A stretch of DNA of 64,000 nt. It comes from Tetragonia tetragonoides (lineage: Eukaryota > Streptophyta > Magnoliopsida > Caryophyllales > Aizoaceae). The notes beneath the pieces were generated by a model. That model did not search any database. It worked only from the letters and a program-made list of their open reading frames with translations, and had not been told where the DNA came from. Shown here in pieces: positions 24,201 through 34,362 of this stretch. Within the stretch, counting starts at the first letter, position 1, and each line of letters opens with the position of its first letter. A program made the position numbers and the translations under genes. The stretch covers positions 29,763,501-29,827,500 of the forward strand of contig CM076152.1 in the NCBI GenBank assembly GCA_038025085.1. The letters are read 5' to 3'.

Positions 24201-26248
24201 CCTCTACTAATCCTATCCATGTTGATTATTAATTCACATAACAAGGTTCCAAACAATCGGGTCGTCCAAAACTAGGTGGGTTGAACAAACCAAATTATTA
24301 AAATTATCGCTTTGCACATCATTATCCAATTGCATGATTTGATTTATAGAACACAACTAAAATAGTAGAAATATGTTTCCAAACCTTACCGTGCTAGCTT
24401 AACGGGCCAATTGCCAATTTGCATGAACAAACTTGTTAGTAACTTCAATGGAAGTAAAATAAAAGATATAAGCTTTAATTACATGTTAGTATGCTAATTG
24501 AATTGACTAATCATGGAAAACATGCAAAGATATGATATTTACACTAGACATGATAAAATATAAGAAAACTAGAAAATAAACTAAAAAGTATGAAAATCAT
24601 GTAAGGATAATAATTAAACTAACTTATGCATGATAATCATGAAAACAATAATTAAAAACAATCTACATATTATGAACTAAAAAAAATAATTAAAACATGC
24701 AAAGAGTATTAACCATGATCATAATATAAATAAAACATGCTTTGAAAATAGATTTAAGAGTTGAAAGATGAGCCCTTAGGTTGAACCTTGATTGTACTAG
24801 AATTGAATGTCAACTGCTTTTGATATTGGACTTGATCTTGGGATGAGAGTTGTTCTTGATTAGGGTTTGAAGATTGGTTTGATTGATGTGACTAGGGTTG
24901 AATGGAATAGAGGAGAGAGAGAGAGATTGGAGTTTGATTGAGTTGAATCCCGTAATAATGAGTTGTCCCCCCAAAAATCGGAGTTTAGAGGGGTATTTAT
25001 AGGGAATGGGCCGAAAAGAAGGTCAAATTAGGGTTTTCGGGCCAAAAACGGTGCCCAGCAGCCCCCCGAAGGGCCGCTCGAGGCTCGGCGGCCTCGATAG
25101 AGCAGCTGGGGCTTCAGCGGCCAGCCACTGGGGCTCGGCGGGTGGGCCGCTGGGCCAGGCGGCCCGCTTCACAGCCTCTGCTCCCACGAAAAGGCAGCTG
25201 GAGGGCGCGTTTGACCTCCGATTGGCCTGATTCTTGGTGCGTTGGATTCCTTGTTCAAAGGGCTTTATTTTGACATATTGTGGGCTCATTTAGAACAACT
25301 ATCCTATGACTTATGGCCCAAACACTAGAGAGGTGTCTGTTTCAACGGATTAATCAATCATATCTTATTCGTTTCTAATGGGATTTTGGCCCATAATACA
25401 TCATTGGAAATCTAATTCAAAGGGGAATACAATCCTAGTGGGCTAATACTCTAATTAATCCTTGAATGGCTAAAAATCAGTCTTGAACCGTGATGTGCGG
25501 GTTGAGAACATCGTTTTCAGCCCGTAACTTCATTAAATCATAACTTTCGACTCCGGTGTCCGTTTGGGACAAATGAGATGGCGTTGGAAAACTTATTGAA
25601 AGGGATATTAGATGGTATTAAAATGTAAAGGGTCCGGTATAAATATGGATAATGGGATACAAATAAGCACCAGTATTTCGAGCATTGACATTCAATTCAT
25701 TATGTTCGTTATTGGTCATCATCATTGGGCATTTAAAAAGGGGGAACCGATTTAGGTGTTTACAGAAGGCCTCTAGGGAGAGCTTAAAGACAGAGGCTCT
25801 TGAGAAGACAACGGAGCTTGAAGTGTTGAAGGCTGAGCTGAAGGAGAAGGCCGAGCTGATTACCAGCAAGGACAAGATTGTTGCAGACATTCAGAACCAG
25901 GCCGAGAAGGCGCAGCTGGAGATCAACAAGTATAAGCAGGAAATTCAGAACGCAACTCGACAAGTTTCTTGGTACAATGTCTCTCTGTCTCGCGAAGAGA
26001 TCATTGCCGAGTTTAAGCGCTCTGACGAGTATGCTGCGCTGCTTGAGGGGGCTTTGAATCATGAGCGGCACATCGTTCACGAGCATGCACTGGCTGACAT
26101 CTACGGCGTGCTTTCTTCGGAGGCTGGTGGTCACATGTGCACATTGGTTAATGGAATTATGGCCGACCACTTCGCGCCGGATCTGTCTTGTAAGCCTATC
26201 TACGGGCGCGTTTCCAAATGTAACGCTGCGCCACGTGGCATTTTGTGA
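15293..26248 (+). CDS. Antisense unit C: Transposase_28-like protein, three exons, split by a nested element
   Basis: Exons 15293-16127, 16207-16928 and 17014-17230 continuing at 25770-26248. Both introns have GT...AG ends (79 and 85 bp). Phases fit, so the exons give 750 codons without a stop if the nested element and one TSD copy are ignored. Exon 1 (278 residues) has LPMLPFVVELLADYKVA, QLPPNMWLAINGYLAMCR and NWKDRWVFV. These resemble the plant 'putative gypsy-type transposon' domain (Transposase_28, from memory of the family). Exon 2 is charged and probably disordered. Exon 3 is long coiled coil (for example LEVLKAELKEKAELITSKDK). It is antisense to gag-pol. Function is unknown. The 8.5-kb insertion in exon 3 would end the protein early today. 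Confidence 0.75.
16128..16206 (+). other. Intron 1 of antisense unit C
   Basis: GTGTGC at the donor, a T-rich tract and TTGCAG at the acceptor, 79 bp. Splicing joins the phase-1 exon 1 to 'GTAATATGATG' and keeps the frame; reading through meets a TAG at 16151-16153. Confidence 0.7.
16929..17013 (+). other. Intron 2 of antisense unit C
   Basis: Consensus donor GTAAGT and acceptor TTTGTGCAG, 85 bp, T-rich, phase 0. Reading through meets a stop at 16989-16991. Confidence 0.7.
17231..19046 (-). repeat. 3' LTR of the gag-only element
   Basis: Begins TGTAAGAACCCTCGCC on the plus strand and ends GGTGTTTACA. It pairs with 23936-25764. It contains a GC-rich island of GGCGGCC motifs near 18340-18450 and AT-rich DNA elsewhere. 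Confidence 0.95.
19047..19062 (-). promoter_or_regulatory. Polypurine tract of the gag-only element
   Basis: On the minus strand, aaagtgggggcttc abuts the 3' LTR. Confidence 0.85.
19195..19400. repeat. ~38-bp tandem repeat
   Basis: Units run from 'atggcagtca' through 'gccggattgacttg' to 'aaattgaat', three to four copies with drift. The array lies close to the polypurine tract of the gag-only element. Tat-lineage elements often carry tandem repeats in this region. Confidence 0.7.
21212..22372 (-). pseudogene. Gag of the gag-only element
   Basis: A 387-codon minus-strand frame. ATG 22372-22370 is followed at once by TAA, and another in-frame TAG lies at 21457-21455. The middle has a Retrotrans_gag-like core (DIPKFKGVEDPHGHLRSF, WFKTLGPL, WTSIKEEFVMQY). 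The end has a zinc-knuckle-like CKFYRGRGHNTDDC, a form usual in Tat-lineage gag. An N-terminal KIKKLREDV-type segment may be coiled coil. Apart from the two stops the frame is whole. Gag would package RNA; no enzyme follows it. Confidence 0.85.
22373..23935. other. 5' untranslated region of the gag-only element
   Basis: AT-rich, non-coding. It includes A-rich stretches (22510-22850) and drifted repeats of 'gactcttgac' plus 'tatggaaa' at about 23080-23290. No enzyme domain is seen. Confidence 0.6.
23915..23935 (-). promoter_or_regulatory. Primer-binding site of the gag-only element
   Basis: The minus strand reads TGGCGACATCACTGGGGA directly after the 5' LTR. This resembles the TGGCGACTCC...TGGGGA site common in plant gypsy elements. 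I cannot confirm the tRNA. Confidence 0.75.
23936..25764 (-). repeat. 5' LTR of the gag-only element
   Basis: 1829 bp, closely matching 17231-19046 with small indels, including one in the GC-rich island (25040-25170). Confidence 0.95.
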
Positions 26249-26301
26249 ATGAGAACAGACCTTTTTGCCTAAAAAGTCCCCTTGATCGTGCCCCTTTCGC
26301 T

Positions 26302-26308
26302 TATAAAT
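26302..26308 (+). promoter_or_regulatory. TATA-like box of antisense unit D
   Basis: TATAAAT, 91 bp before the ATG at 26393. Confidence 0.4.
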
Positions 26309-26392
26309 TCCTCTTGAGTTTCCTTTTCATCGTTCATTCTTGTCTTTTAACTTCTTTAAAAACGTACTTTGTGAAATACGCTCTCCTGCAAC

Positions 26393-27844
26393 ATGACCTC
26401 TCCCCATCAAGGCAATCAGTCGGAATGGTTGAACTGTAGCGTACCGCAGGGTACCCCGGCTGCTGAGACAGCTTCTGCCGGGGAAAATCAGTCGGGTGCC
26501 AACGTTGCCGAGGACAACGTGTACTCGGCAGATGTGCTTGATGCCATTCGACGTTCTATAAAGGATCCTTCAAAAAAGGTTGCCCGCAAGCGGGCCCGTC
26601 TCCACAAAGGAATTGATCCAGGTGATGAGCCACGAGTTGTTACAAGTCGTTAGGGAAAGAATTTGTCACGCACCCCGTTAAAGAGGGCTGCCGGGGACGT
26701 GGCTCGCCATTTTGAGGTCAACGCTGAGGGAGACATGACAGCCCGAGAGTCAGATTTTGAAGATGATTTAGCGGCCCTTGCATCTAATAGCGCGGCTCAG
26801 GCTTATGAGGCCTGGGCCGCCGCCCGGAAATCCGGTGCTACCGCGGGTGCTAGTTCCAGCAATCCACCTACTCAGCCGGAGGGTTTTTCTTACATGAAGG
26901 CGATGGCCCGTGGGGAGACGGAACAACTGAATGATTTTCTTGAGCATATGATGGGGTATGGTTCCTGATGCCGACTTGGATTTCCTATGCAGCTTGCGGA
27001 TGAAGCAGATGAATGAGATTCATCGCGTTCTGGTGGAGCTGATGGTCCGTGTTGGAGGGTTCCAGCATTACTTCTATCCCATGATGCGCTGTGCAAAAGG
27101 ATACGCCAGGGAGTGTCGGAAGCTTCGTGAGGCTAATAAGCAGCTGAAGGCGTCATCGCAGTTGGCCAAGATGCAGGGGGTGCAGATCGTTCAAGAACGG
27201 GAGGGCCACGTTGCTAAGATGGCCGTCATGGAGCAAGAGTTCGAAGAAGAGAAGTCCAGGGGGAACCACTTGCACCAGGAGAACCTGGCCCTTCGCGCAG
27301 AGAACTCGGCCCTTCGTGAGAAGTTGGCGAGCTTGAAGGGCAGTTCCGCCGGTGGATCGGTTCGTTCGCAGCCGGTGGAAACTAACAAGGTGAGCAATCT
27401 GAGGGAGTCTGCTGTCGTTGCTGACCACGGATCCACCGAGCCTGCTGATCCTCAAGGGGAGATGATCCCGAGCTCGCCCCTTACCTAGATGACGGCCATG
27501 AGGCTTCTGATCATCTTGCCAAAGGTGAACGTGTTGTTGGTGACCATGATCTTGAAGATGATGATATTTTTAACTTTGAAGATCTTATGGATACCGATAA
27601 TCAAGCGGGCCAAACTGTCTTGGATCCTGGTGATTTTGGTGATGTTGTTTTGGGTCTCACCGATGGGGATCACCCCGAGGAAGCTCACGATGATTCTGGG
27701 GAGGAAGATTCTCCAATGCCGACTTCTAACGATGGCGACTCTGGGGCTGAAGGTTCGGGGAGCTCGGCTTCGGATGACTCTGATTCGTCGGGTGCCGGTT
27801 CTCAGTCGGGTGATGATTTTCTTGATGTCAGCGATATCCGCTGA
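26393..27844 (+). pseudogene. Antisense unit D of the Tat element
   Basis: Starts at ATG 26393 and ends at TGA 27842-27844. An in-frame TAG lies at 26651-26653, and frame changes occur near 26960 and 27480. The N-terminal part has a basic KKVARKRARLHKG patch. The middle is strong coiled coil (EEEKSRGNHLHQENLALRAE). The C-terminus is very acidic and serine-rich (GEEDSPMPTSNDGDSGAEGS). No enzyme signature is seen. The layout could suit a chromatin or scaffold protein, but that is a guess. It is the last antisense unit before the tail-to-tail meeting with integrase. Confidence 0.5.
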
Positions 27845-28309
27845 GAGGGTGGTGCTTCAGCTGTCACCAGTTTATTATAACATGCATATTTCTTGTATTT
27901 TTATGATTGTATCAACAATGCCCCAAAATTACATGAAATATAATTTGTTTTTTGCCTATCTGGACTGATGTATTAGCTGGCCTTTTGGTCAGAGTCCGTT
28001 TCTGATAGAATGTTTTTTAAGCCGATCTTAGTTGACGTTTGTCAAGGCTCGTATGTTTTTCTGCGAGTTGGACTGATTTTGGCTAACTGTTGTTAGAGTC
28101 CGTGTTTTACTCGCAGATTTAATAAATGAACTTCTTGCTGTTATTGAAGCAGTAAATAAAACTCATTCACAGACTGAAACCCATGTTCCCATTCATGTAA
28201 AGTTTGCACCGCAAAGGTGGTTACAAGCGAATATTGTGATTACACAGGTGATTATTTTGCCTAAATGAGCGTTGTTGCCTTTGTCTTTGCCAAGCGTGTC
28301 CGATGGCGC
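27845..28309. other. Convergent spacer between antisense unit D and integrase
   Basis: AT-rich non-coding DNA where the plus-strand cassette and minus-strand pol end toward each other. It would hold both 3' untranslated regions. Confidence 0.5.
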
Positions 28310-29618
28310 TTATACATGGTACTTCTTTAAGTTGACAGTGTTCCAGGGCCTCGGGAGCATTTCTCCATCGAGGGTGGATAGTCGATAGGTTCCTTGCCGC
28401 AGCTCTTCGACAATCAGGTATGGGCTTTCCCATGTTAGGGTCAGCTTGCCAGACTCAGACGCTTTCCCAATTGACTCAGTCTTTCTCAACACCATGTCAC
28501 CGACATACAGTGGTCGGGGGCGTACTGTATTGTTGTACTGCCTTGCCATTCTTAGGCGGTAAATCTCAGCTCGCAGCAGTGCGTCACCTCGTCTTTCTGG
28601 CAACAAATCCAGCTCTTCGCGGTGGTGTTCATTGTTAGCCATTTCTTCATACATCAAGATGCGGAGAGTTGGCTCTTTTGTTTCAATCGGCAACACAGCT
28701 TCGGCCCCGTATACCAGCATAAATGGTGTCTCCCCAGTTCCATTCTTTTCGGTTGTACGGAGGGACCGCAGAACATTTATGAGCTCGTCCGCCCACAGGC
28801 CCTTAGCCTTGTCCAACCTTCGCTTCAATCCCAGCAAAATTTGTTTGTTGGAGGACTCAGCCTGCCCGTTGGCTTGGGGGTTGGCCACTACCGTGAAGCT
28901 GCCTGTTATCCCCGTATTTCTTGAGCCAATCCTGAAGTTTTCGTGTCTCGAACTGTGCTGCATTGTCAAATGTGATGTTTCTGGAACACCCGAAGCGAGT
29001 TATGATGTTTCGCCAAATGAATTTCTTGACATCGGCCTCTGATATTGTTGACACTGCCTCGGCCTCGATCCACTTTGTGAAATAGTCGACGTCGACTATG
29101 ACGACTTTCCTCTGATATTTGGCCATGGTGAAGGGGCCAAGAATGTCCATGCCCCAGCGGGAAAAGGGTAAGGTAGTAGAGATGGGGTGAAGTTCAGTTG
29201 CTGGCTTTTGGGGCGTGTTGGCAAATCGCTGGCACTTGTCGCACTTTTGAGTGTATGAGATGGCATCCTGTCTCAAAGTGGGCCAGAAGTAACCCATTCT
29301 GAGAGTTTTGGATATTAGTGCCCGTCCGCCGATATGCGAGCTGCAGACGCCATCATGGAGCTCAACTAAGACTTGCTGGCCAGATGACGGGCTTATGCAT
29401 TTCAGGAGTGGATGAGTATATGACTGTTTATACAGCTGGCCTTCGAACATTGTGAACCATTTTACACTTCTTTCTACTTTCTCTGCCTCCTTTTTCTCTT
29501 CAGGTAGCGTGCCATCTGCTAGAAATTGGATGATAGGGTCCATCCAAGTGGGGCTTCTGTCTATGATCATGCTTTCTGTTTTATCGATGTCGCGCTCTGC
29601 TTTGATATCCCAGAACAC
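28310..29618 (-). pseudogene. Tat integrase
   Basis: Zinc-binding HHCC region (HDGVCSSHIGG to CDKCQRF), then the catalytic core with GMDILGPF, TFDNAAQFE (normally DNG) and NPQANGQAESSNKQ with the expected glutamate. The C-terminal part (GDMVLRKTE, LTLTWESPYLI) follows and the frame ends at 28310. One extra base in the C-run at 28910-28913 breaks the frame inside the core, and the DNG motif has lost its glycine. It is not functional as it stands. It shares the frame of the upstream pol until the break. Confidence 0.92.
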
Positions 29619-30017
29619 TGTTCGGGGATGGTCACTTTTCGCCGAGCTAGCCAGTTTTGATAAGGCGTCAGCCTGATTATTTTCTGACCTGGGAATTTGA
29701 CTGACTTAGAAAGTGATTAAGCGAGAGATGAGCTCCTTCGTTTTGCCGAGGTAGGCGTTCATGTTTTTGTCTCTGGCTTCATATGTCCCCAGTATCTGAC
29801 TAACTACCAGCTGAGAGTCAAAATAAGCCCTGATTTTGCATGCCCCGGCGGCTAGGCAGTATTCTATGCCTGCGATTAGCGCTTCATATTCTGCTTCATT
29901 GTTTGTGGCATTGAATTTGAACCGGAGGGGGTATTCGTAGTCCTCTCCCTCAGGCGAAGTGCAGATGAGTCCTGCTCCTGAGCCTTGTGTTGTTGATGAT
30001 CCATCGACATAAATGGT
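29619..30017 (-). pseudogene. Second ('archaeal-type') RNase H of the Tat element
   Basis: Minus-strand frame with TIYVDGSS, NNEAEYEAL, AYFDSQLV and NNQADALSK, the D-E-D-D acidic residues of RNase HI. It lies between the ordinary gypsy RNase H and integrase. A second RNase H at this place defines the Tat lineage. In-frame stops at 30018-30020 (before the domain) and 29706-29708 (near its end) break it. Confidence 0.9.
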
Positions 30018-31289
30018 TCATGGGCTGTCTGGATTGGGGGAGGGTGTAGGCTTCCTTCTGCTTTCAGTAAGAAAATCCGCGAGGGCTTGTCCTTTTATAG
30101 CCTTCCGAGGCTCGTACTCGATGCCTAGCCCTTGCAGGTGTATGGCCCATTTTAACATACGGCCAGCATTTTCGAATTTGCCGAGAATGTTTTTGAGCGG
30201 ATGGTCAGATAGGACGACCACCCTGTGAGATTCAAAGTATGGTTTTAACCGTTTACTTGCTGTAAAAAGAGCTAGCACCACCTTTTCTCTCAATTGGTAG
30301 CTGGCCTCCGCGCCGTTGTAGGCATGGCTGGTGTAGTATACGGGCCTTTAAATCTTATCTCTTTCGATAAAAAGTACCGCGCTGACAGCGGTGTCTGATG
30401 TGGCTAAGTAACAGAACAGCTCCTCGCCGGGGTTGGGGGCAACCATCGTGGGAAGTCTCGTGAGATATTGCTTTAACTCCTCAAATGCTTTAACTGCTTC
30501 TTCGGTCCAGCTGAACTTGGTATTTTTCCGGATGGTGTTGAAAAAGGGTGCACTTTTATCGGCGCCTCGGGCTATGAATCTTCCCAAGGCCGCGATGCAA
30601 CCAGCCAACTTTTGCACTTCTTTGACTGTTCGGGGCGGCATCATGTCGAGGATGGCGGCAACTTTGTCAGGGTTAGCGTCGATTCCTCTCTGGCTTATCA
30701 TGTAACCCAAGAATTTCCCGGCTTGGACTCCAAATGTGCACTTTTTTGGGTTCAGCTTCATGTCGTATAGCCGGAGATTCTCGAATGTTTGCTGTAGGTC
30801 TTTTACATGGCTTCCTCCCTTCTTTGTTTTTACTATCATATCGTTCACATATACCTCGACATTATCCCCAAGCTGATATTCAAAAAGCCGATTCACCAAT
30901 CTTTGGTATGTTGCCCCGGCATTTTTAAGTCCGAACGACATAACCTTGTAGCAGTACAATCCGTGTTCTGTGATGAACGCGATATTCTCTTGGTCAGCCT
31001 CATCAAGTTGGACCTGATGGTACCCTGAATAGGCGTCCATCAAGCTTAGTGTTTGGTGACCAACCGTGGAGTCAACCATTCTGTCTATGCGGGGTAAAGG
31101 GAAGCTGTCTTTTGGGCAGGCCTTGTTCAGATCGGTGAAGTCGACACACATCCGCCAGGACCCATTTGGTTTTTTCACTAGGACTACGTTGCTGATCCAG
31201 CCGGGGTATTGACATTCCCTGATGAATCCGGCTTACATGAGCTTCATTACTTCCTTTCTGACTGCCCTATTCCGTTCGTCACCCAGGTG
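30018..31289 (-). pseudogene. Tat reverse transcriptase and first RNase H
   Basis: RT shows NVVLVKKPNGSWRMCVDFTD, LNKACPKDSFPLPRID, LMDAYSGYHQ and FGLKNAGATYQ. The catalytic box reads YVND in place of YVDD (about 30838-30850), so the active site is mutated. The connection and RNase H follow (PVYYTSHAYNGAE, SDHPLKNIL, ADFL). In-frame stops are at 31233-31235 and 30348-30350, but the frame itself is continuous. It would have copied the element's RNA. Confidence 0.93.
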
Positions 31290-32126
31290 TCATTTCTTTT
31301 GCTTTACGGGGATGGCTGAGGGTAGGATGTTGAGGCTGTGCATAATAGTGTCGGAGCTGACCCCCGACATATCCTTTGCCGAAAATGCGAAAATGTCCTT
31401 GTAGGATCTAAGCACCGCGATCAGTTCGGCCCGGTCCTCGCCTATCAGTGAGCTTCCGATGTTGACAGTTTTATCGGGAAAGCCCTCGTCAAGGGGGATG
31501 TTCTCAGTTTCCTCAGCCGCCTTGGCTGACTCGTTGTTCTCTGACCATGGATCGATATCGTCGGCATTTGTTCGACTGATGCTCATAATCTCTATGACAT
31601 GCTTTTTACCCTTCCGCTCGGCTTCTAACTCGTCGCTCTTCAATATCGGCCTAACCATTGCAAAGTAACATTCTCGGACAACTTTTTGATCTCCATACAG
31701 GCTTCCCACAGAGTCGTCATCACATTCAAACTTCATCAGCAGCATATGTGTGGCGACGATTGCCCTTTTCTTATTTAGGGAGGTTCGCCCAAGGATTACG
31801 TTGTATGCCGATGCATCTTCGACGACGAGAAAGTCGATATAAGTGTTGCGACACTTGCCCGGTGGTCCAAAGCGGACGGGGAGTCTGCATGTTCCAATAG
31901 GATGGACAACCTTTTTACCAAAGATGACAATGGGTCGGGTAACCCTTTGCAACCTCTCCTCCTTGTAGTTCAATTGTCGTAAGCATTCGATTGATAATAA
32001 ATCTACCGAGCTTCCTCTATCAATCAACACTCTCTTCACACGGCGATCCTGGATTTTCAGTTATACGACCATGGGATCATCGTGTGGGGTGACGATACTC
32101 TTTGAGTCTCTTTCTGAAAATGTCAT
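31290..32126 (-). pseudogene. Tat protease and linker
   Basis: The frame from about MTFSERDSK (32126) runs through RVLIDRGSSVDLLS, the aspartic protease motif with DRG in place of D[ST]G. YNVILGRTSLNKKRA follows, then an acidic linker into RT. In-frame stops are at 32061-32063 and 31290-31292. The changed catalytic triplet and the stops mean no active protease. Confidence 0.9.
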
Positions 32127-32300
32127 CGACGGCATAGGTTTAGTCTGTCCCGGAGCGAGCAACATAACCTGACTGGCTTCTCGGACATACGCTTTGTTCC
32201 CGCTGACTGTGCGGTCGTCAAGTGGTAGACCGCCTGCGATTGTGGCGACAAATCACCTTCGTCGCTTTCCGTGCCATCGAGCTTGAGATTGGGAGGCTTT

Positions 32301-33880
32301 TTAGGAGCCGGGGTAGCCAGAGCGTCCCTCTTTACATTGTTTTTTTAGCCGCCCTTGGGACAACAGCAAACGTAGAGCCTTCTCCAAATCATTGCATTCT
32401 GTCGTCGAGTGGCCGACATCACCGTGAAAATCACAATACTTTGCTTTGTCCCGGAATTTGTATGGCTGGCGGATTCTGCTGGGCTCCCGTAACCAGTTCT
32501 TATCCTTGATGTCGGTGAATATCACCTGACGAGGATACGAGAAAGGATATTCTCCGTCGTAGTTGGCATAGGATGGTTGACTGGCCTTCTGTGGTGTGCC
32601 TCTCTTGGGCCTAGAGGTTCCTGCAGTCATTATCTCAGCGGATCTCTTTCTTCCTTGAACCGCGGCATTCTCCGTACTTCTCTCTCTATTGGAATAAACG
32701 ATTTCGGTGGCAGTGCAGAAGTCTTCGGCTCGTGCCAGGGCTTCTCTTAAAGTTGTTACTTTTTCTTGAATCAAGTCAAATTTAAAATTTCCTGGCAGGA
32801 GTCCTTGAAAGAAGTAAGAGTAAGCGTCCTCATCGTTGACTCTGCCGATTTCGGTTTTTGCTGTGTTGAACCGTTTTAGGTATCCGCGAAGCGGCTCCTT
32901 CCTGACCTGAACCACACTGGCAAGGTGGGAGATAGTCTTCTCAGGCCGTTTGTTCCCAACAAAATGTTTGGCGAACTTGTTCGCGGGGGTGTCGAAACTG
33001 TCAATTGACCCCCTCGGAAGCTCTCGGAACCATTTTAACGCCAGGGCTCGCAAAGTCAGCGGGAAACATTTACACAACGTCGCGACGTCCATTGTGTATG
33101 TGCTCATATTTGCCGTATCTATCAGTGCAGCCCCGTCATAAAAAGATATCGGCGGGACCTTGATTTTTTCTACCCTTGGGGCAAGCAGGATTTCCTTAGT
33201 GAAGGGCGAATCAAGCTTTTCTCATCAACGTAGATATCTCCCAACCTTCGAGCCAGCAAACTAACCGAGTGTTTCTTGCTCCCGTCATTCCTACTCCCAT
33301 CGGCGCGGTCTTCTTGCCGAGGTGTAGAGGGGATGATGATGGTTTTTCTGCGCACATCACTTCGGAACGTCGCCGAGCTGCATTCATCTTCGACATATGG
33401 TGTCGACGACTGCCGACGTTTCCTCTGCAGTCGGTTGATTGTTTCGCGGGCATCTGGCCGAGAAGGCTCTCCCCGTTCTTGCTGGTTAGTAGGCTCGCGA
33501 TTCATTTCCTGCCGGCGGGCAATCACATGTCTGGCGTCTTCTTGATCTAGACACCGCAGAGGGGCCTGCCGGACGACAGGGGTGGCCGGCATTGTTCCGA
33601 ATTTTGGAACGTGGATTGTCTTGGAGGGGGCGGGTGGGGACCTTAAGGTGTTCTATACCTCCCTCGCGACACGTTCCATAATTGTCTGCTGCATCCCCGC
33701 CAAAGCCCTGAGGAGATCGCCCTCGTACACGATCCCCTCTATGATGGGTTGTCTGCCGGGTGTCAGGACTGTTGTTCGGCGCGCCGGGGGCGCCGTGGGG
33801 TTTGGTACCAACGGACCCGCCGACTGTCCTTGAGGGACTGCCGGGCCGGTTTCGTCGGTGACATCTTCTACTTCCACCAT
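32301..33880 (-). pseudogene. Tat gag
   Basis: ATG at 33880-33878, only about 70 bp from the 5' LTR. An N-terminal disordered, arginine-rich part is followed by a Retrotrans_gag core (KWFRELPRGSIDSFDTPANK, YLKRFN) and a CDFHGDVGHSTTEC zinc-knuckle-like motif near the end. Breaks: an in-frame stop at about 33653-33655, and one extra base in the T-run at 33217-33220 that shifts the frame before the core. From 33107 down the frame is clean to the stop at 32301. Confidence 0.9.
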
Positions 33881-33931
33881 TGAGGATTTTTGGGCAAAGT
33901 AATGGTTTTTTGTGTTTGTATTTCAGTACTC

Positions 33932-33949
33932 CCCACAGACGGCACCAAA
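33932..33949 (-). promoter_or_regulatory. Primer-binding site of the Tat element
   Basis: The minus strand reads TGGTGCCGTCTGTGGGG right after the 5' LTR, close to the TGGCGCCGT-type site of many plant gypsy elements. The tRNA is not verified. Confidence 0.75.
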
Positions 33950-34357
33950 TGTTGTGGGGTTTTCCTCGAACACTGGGAGTACTGAAAACTGGATTATCTG
34001 ATATCTGCAAAAGACAGGACACGTCATTAGCCCGGAGGGGATTTTCGGGATCCTCGCTCAGATGCTTAAGTCAGTATTCTCTCTATTAGGTAATAAATGA
34101 TTTTGATTGATTGAAAAAAAGTTGTCCTGTTCATACCTGAAATGGCTGTATTTATAGGCGCGGATTTCACGGGTTCTGGAGCAATTTCCAGGCGACACGT
34201 GGCATCCGTGGATAGGGGAGCTCATTTGGCTAGTCCCTGCTTGACACGTGTATTGACAGGGCCGCCTCTTGGATGGATAGCTTTCAGAAGGCCCATCAGG
34301 ATCCATGAAGGTGGAGGATGATCCATTAGGCCTAGCTGAATATTTTATGTCATAACA
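33950..34357 (-). repeat. 5' LTR of the Tat element
   Basis: 408 bp, partner of 12807-13215. TSD copy AGTCA follows at 34358-34362. Confidence 0.95.
34149..34156 (-). promoter_or_regulatory. TATA box of the Tat 5' LTR
   Basis: TATAAATA on the minus strand, about 200 bp from the LTR's gag-side end, well placed to start the genomic RNA. Confidence 0.6.
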
Positions 34358-34362
34358 AGTCA

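Larger units (their letters stand above)
17231..25764 (-). mobile_element. Gag-only LTR retrotransposon (TR-GAG-like), inner level of the nest
   Basis: Long LTRs of 1816 and 1829 bp (17231-19046 and 23936-25764) with TG...CA ends. A 5-bp TSD GAAGG lies at 17226-17230 and 25765-25769. Orientation is minus: the primer-binding site is next to the right LTR and the polypurine tract is next to the left LTR. The internal region of about 4.9 kb holds a gag gene and no protease, RT, RNase H or integrase. It must have relied on another element's enzymes. The structure fits the terminal-repeat-with-gag class described in plants. It is inserted in exon 3 of antisense unit C. Confidence 0.93.
12807..34357 (-). 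mobile_element. Ty3/gypsy retrotransposon, Tat lineage, middle level of the nest
   Basis: LTRs of 409 and 408 bp lie at 12807-13215 and 33950-34357, with TG...CA ends and a 5-bp TSD AGTCA (12802-12806, 34358-34362). Gag-pol lies on the minus strand: gag, protease, RT, RNase H, a second 'archaeal-type' RNase H and integrase. The extra RNase H marks the Tat lineage. Between integrase (ends 28310) and the 3' LTR it carries a long plus-strand (antisense) cassette. Without the inner insertion the element is about 13.0 kb. The LTRs differ at roughly a dozen positions by eye, so insertion is not very recent. Confidence 0.95.

Noticed and set aside
28420..33833. Many plus-strand open frames opposite the Tat gag-pol (for example 28632-29042 and 32222-32509).
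   Set aside because: They mirror the conserved minus-strand domains and have no family features; they are shadows of pol and gag.
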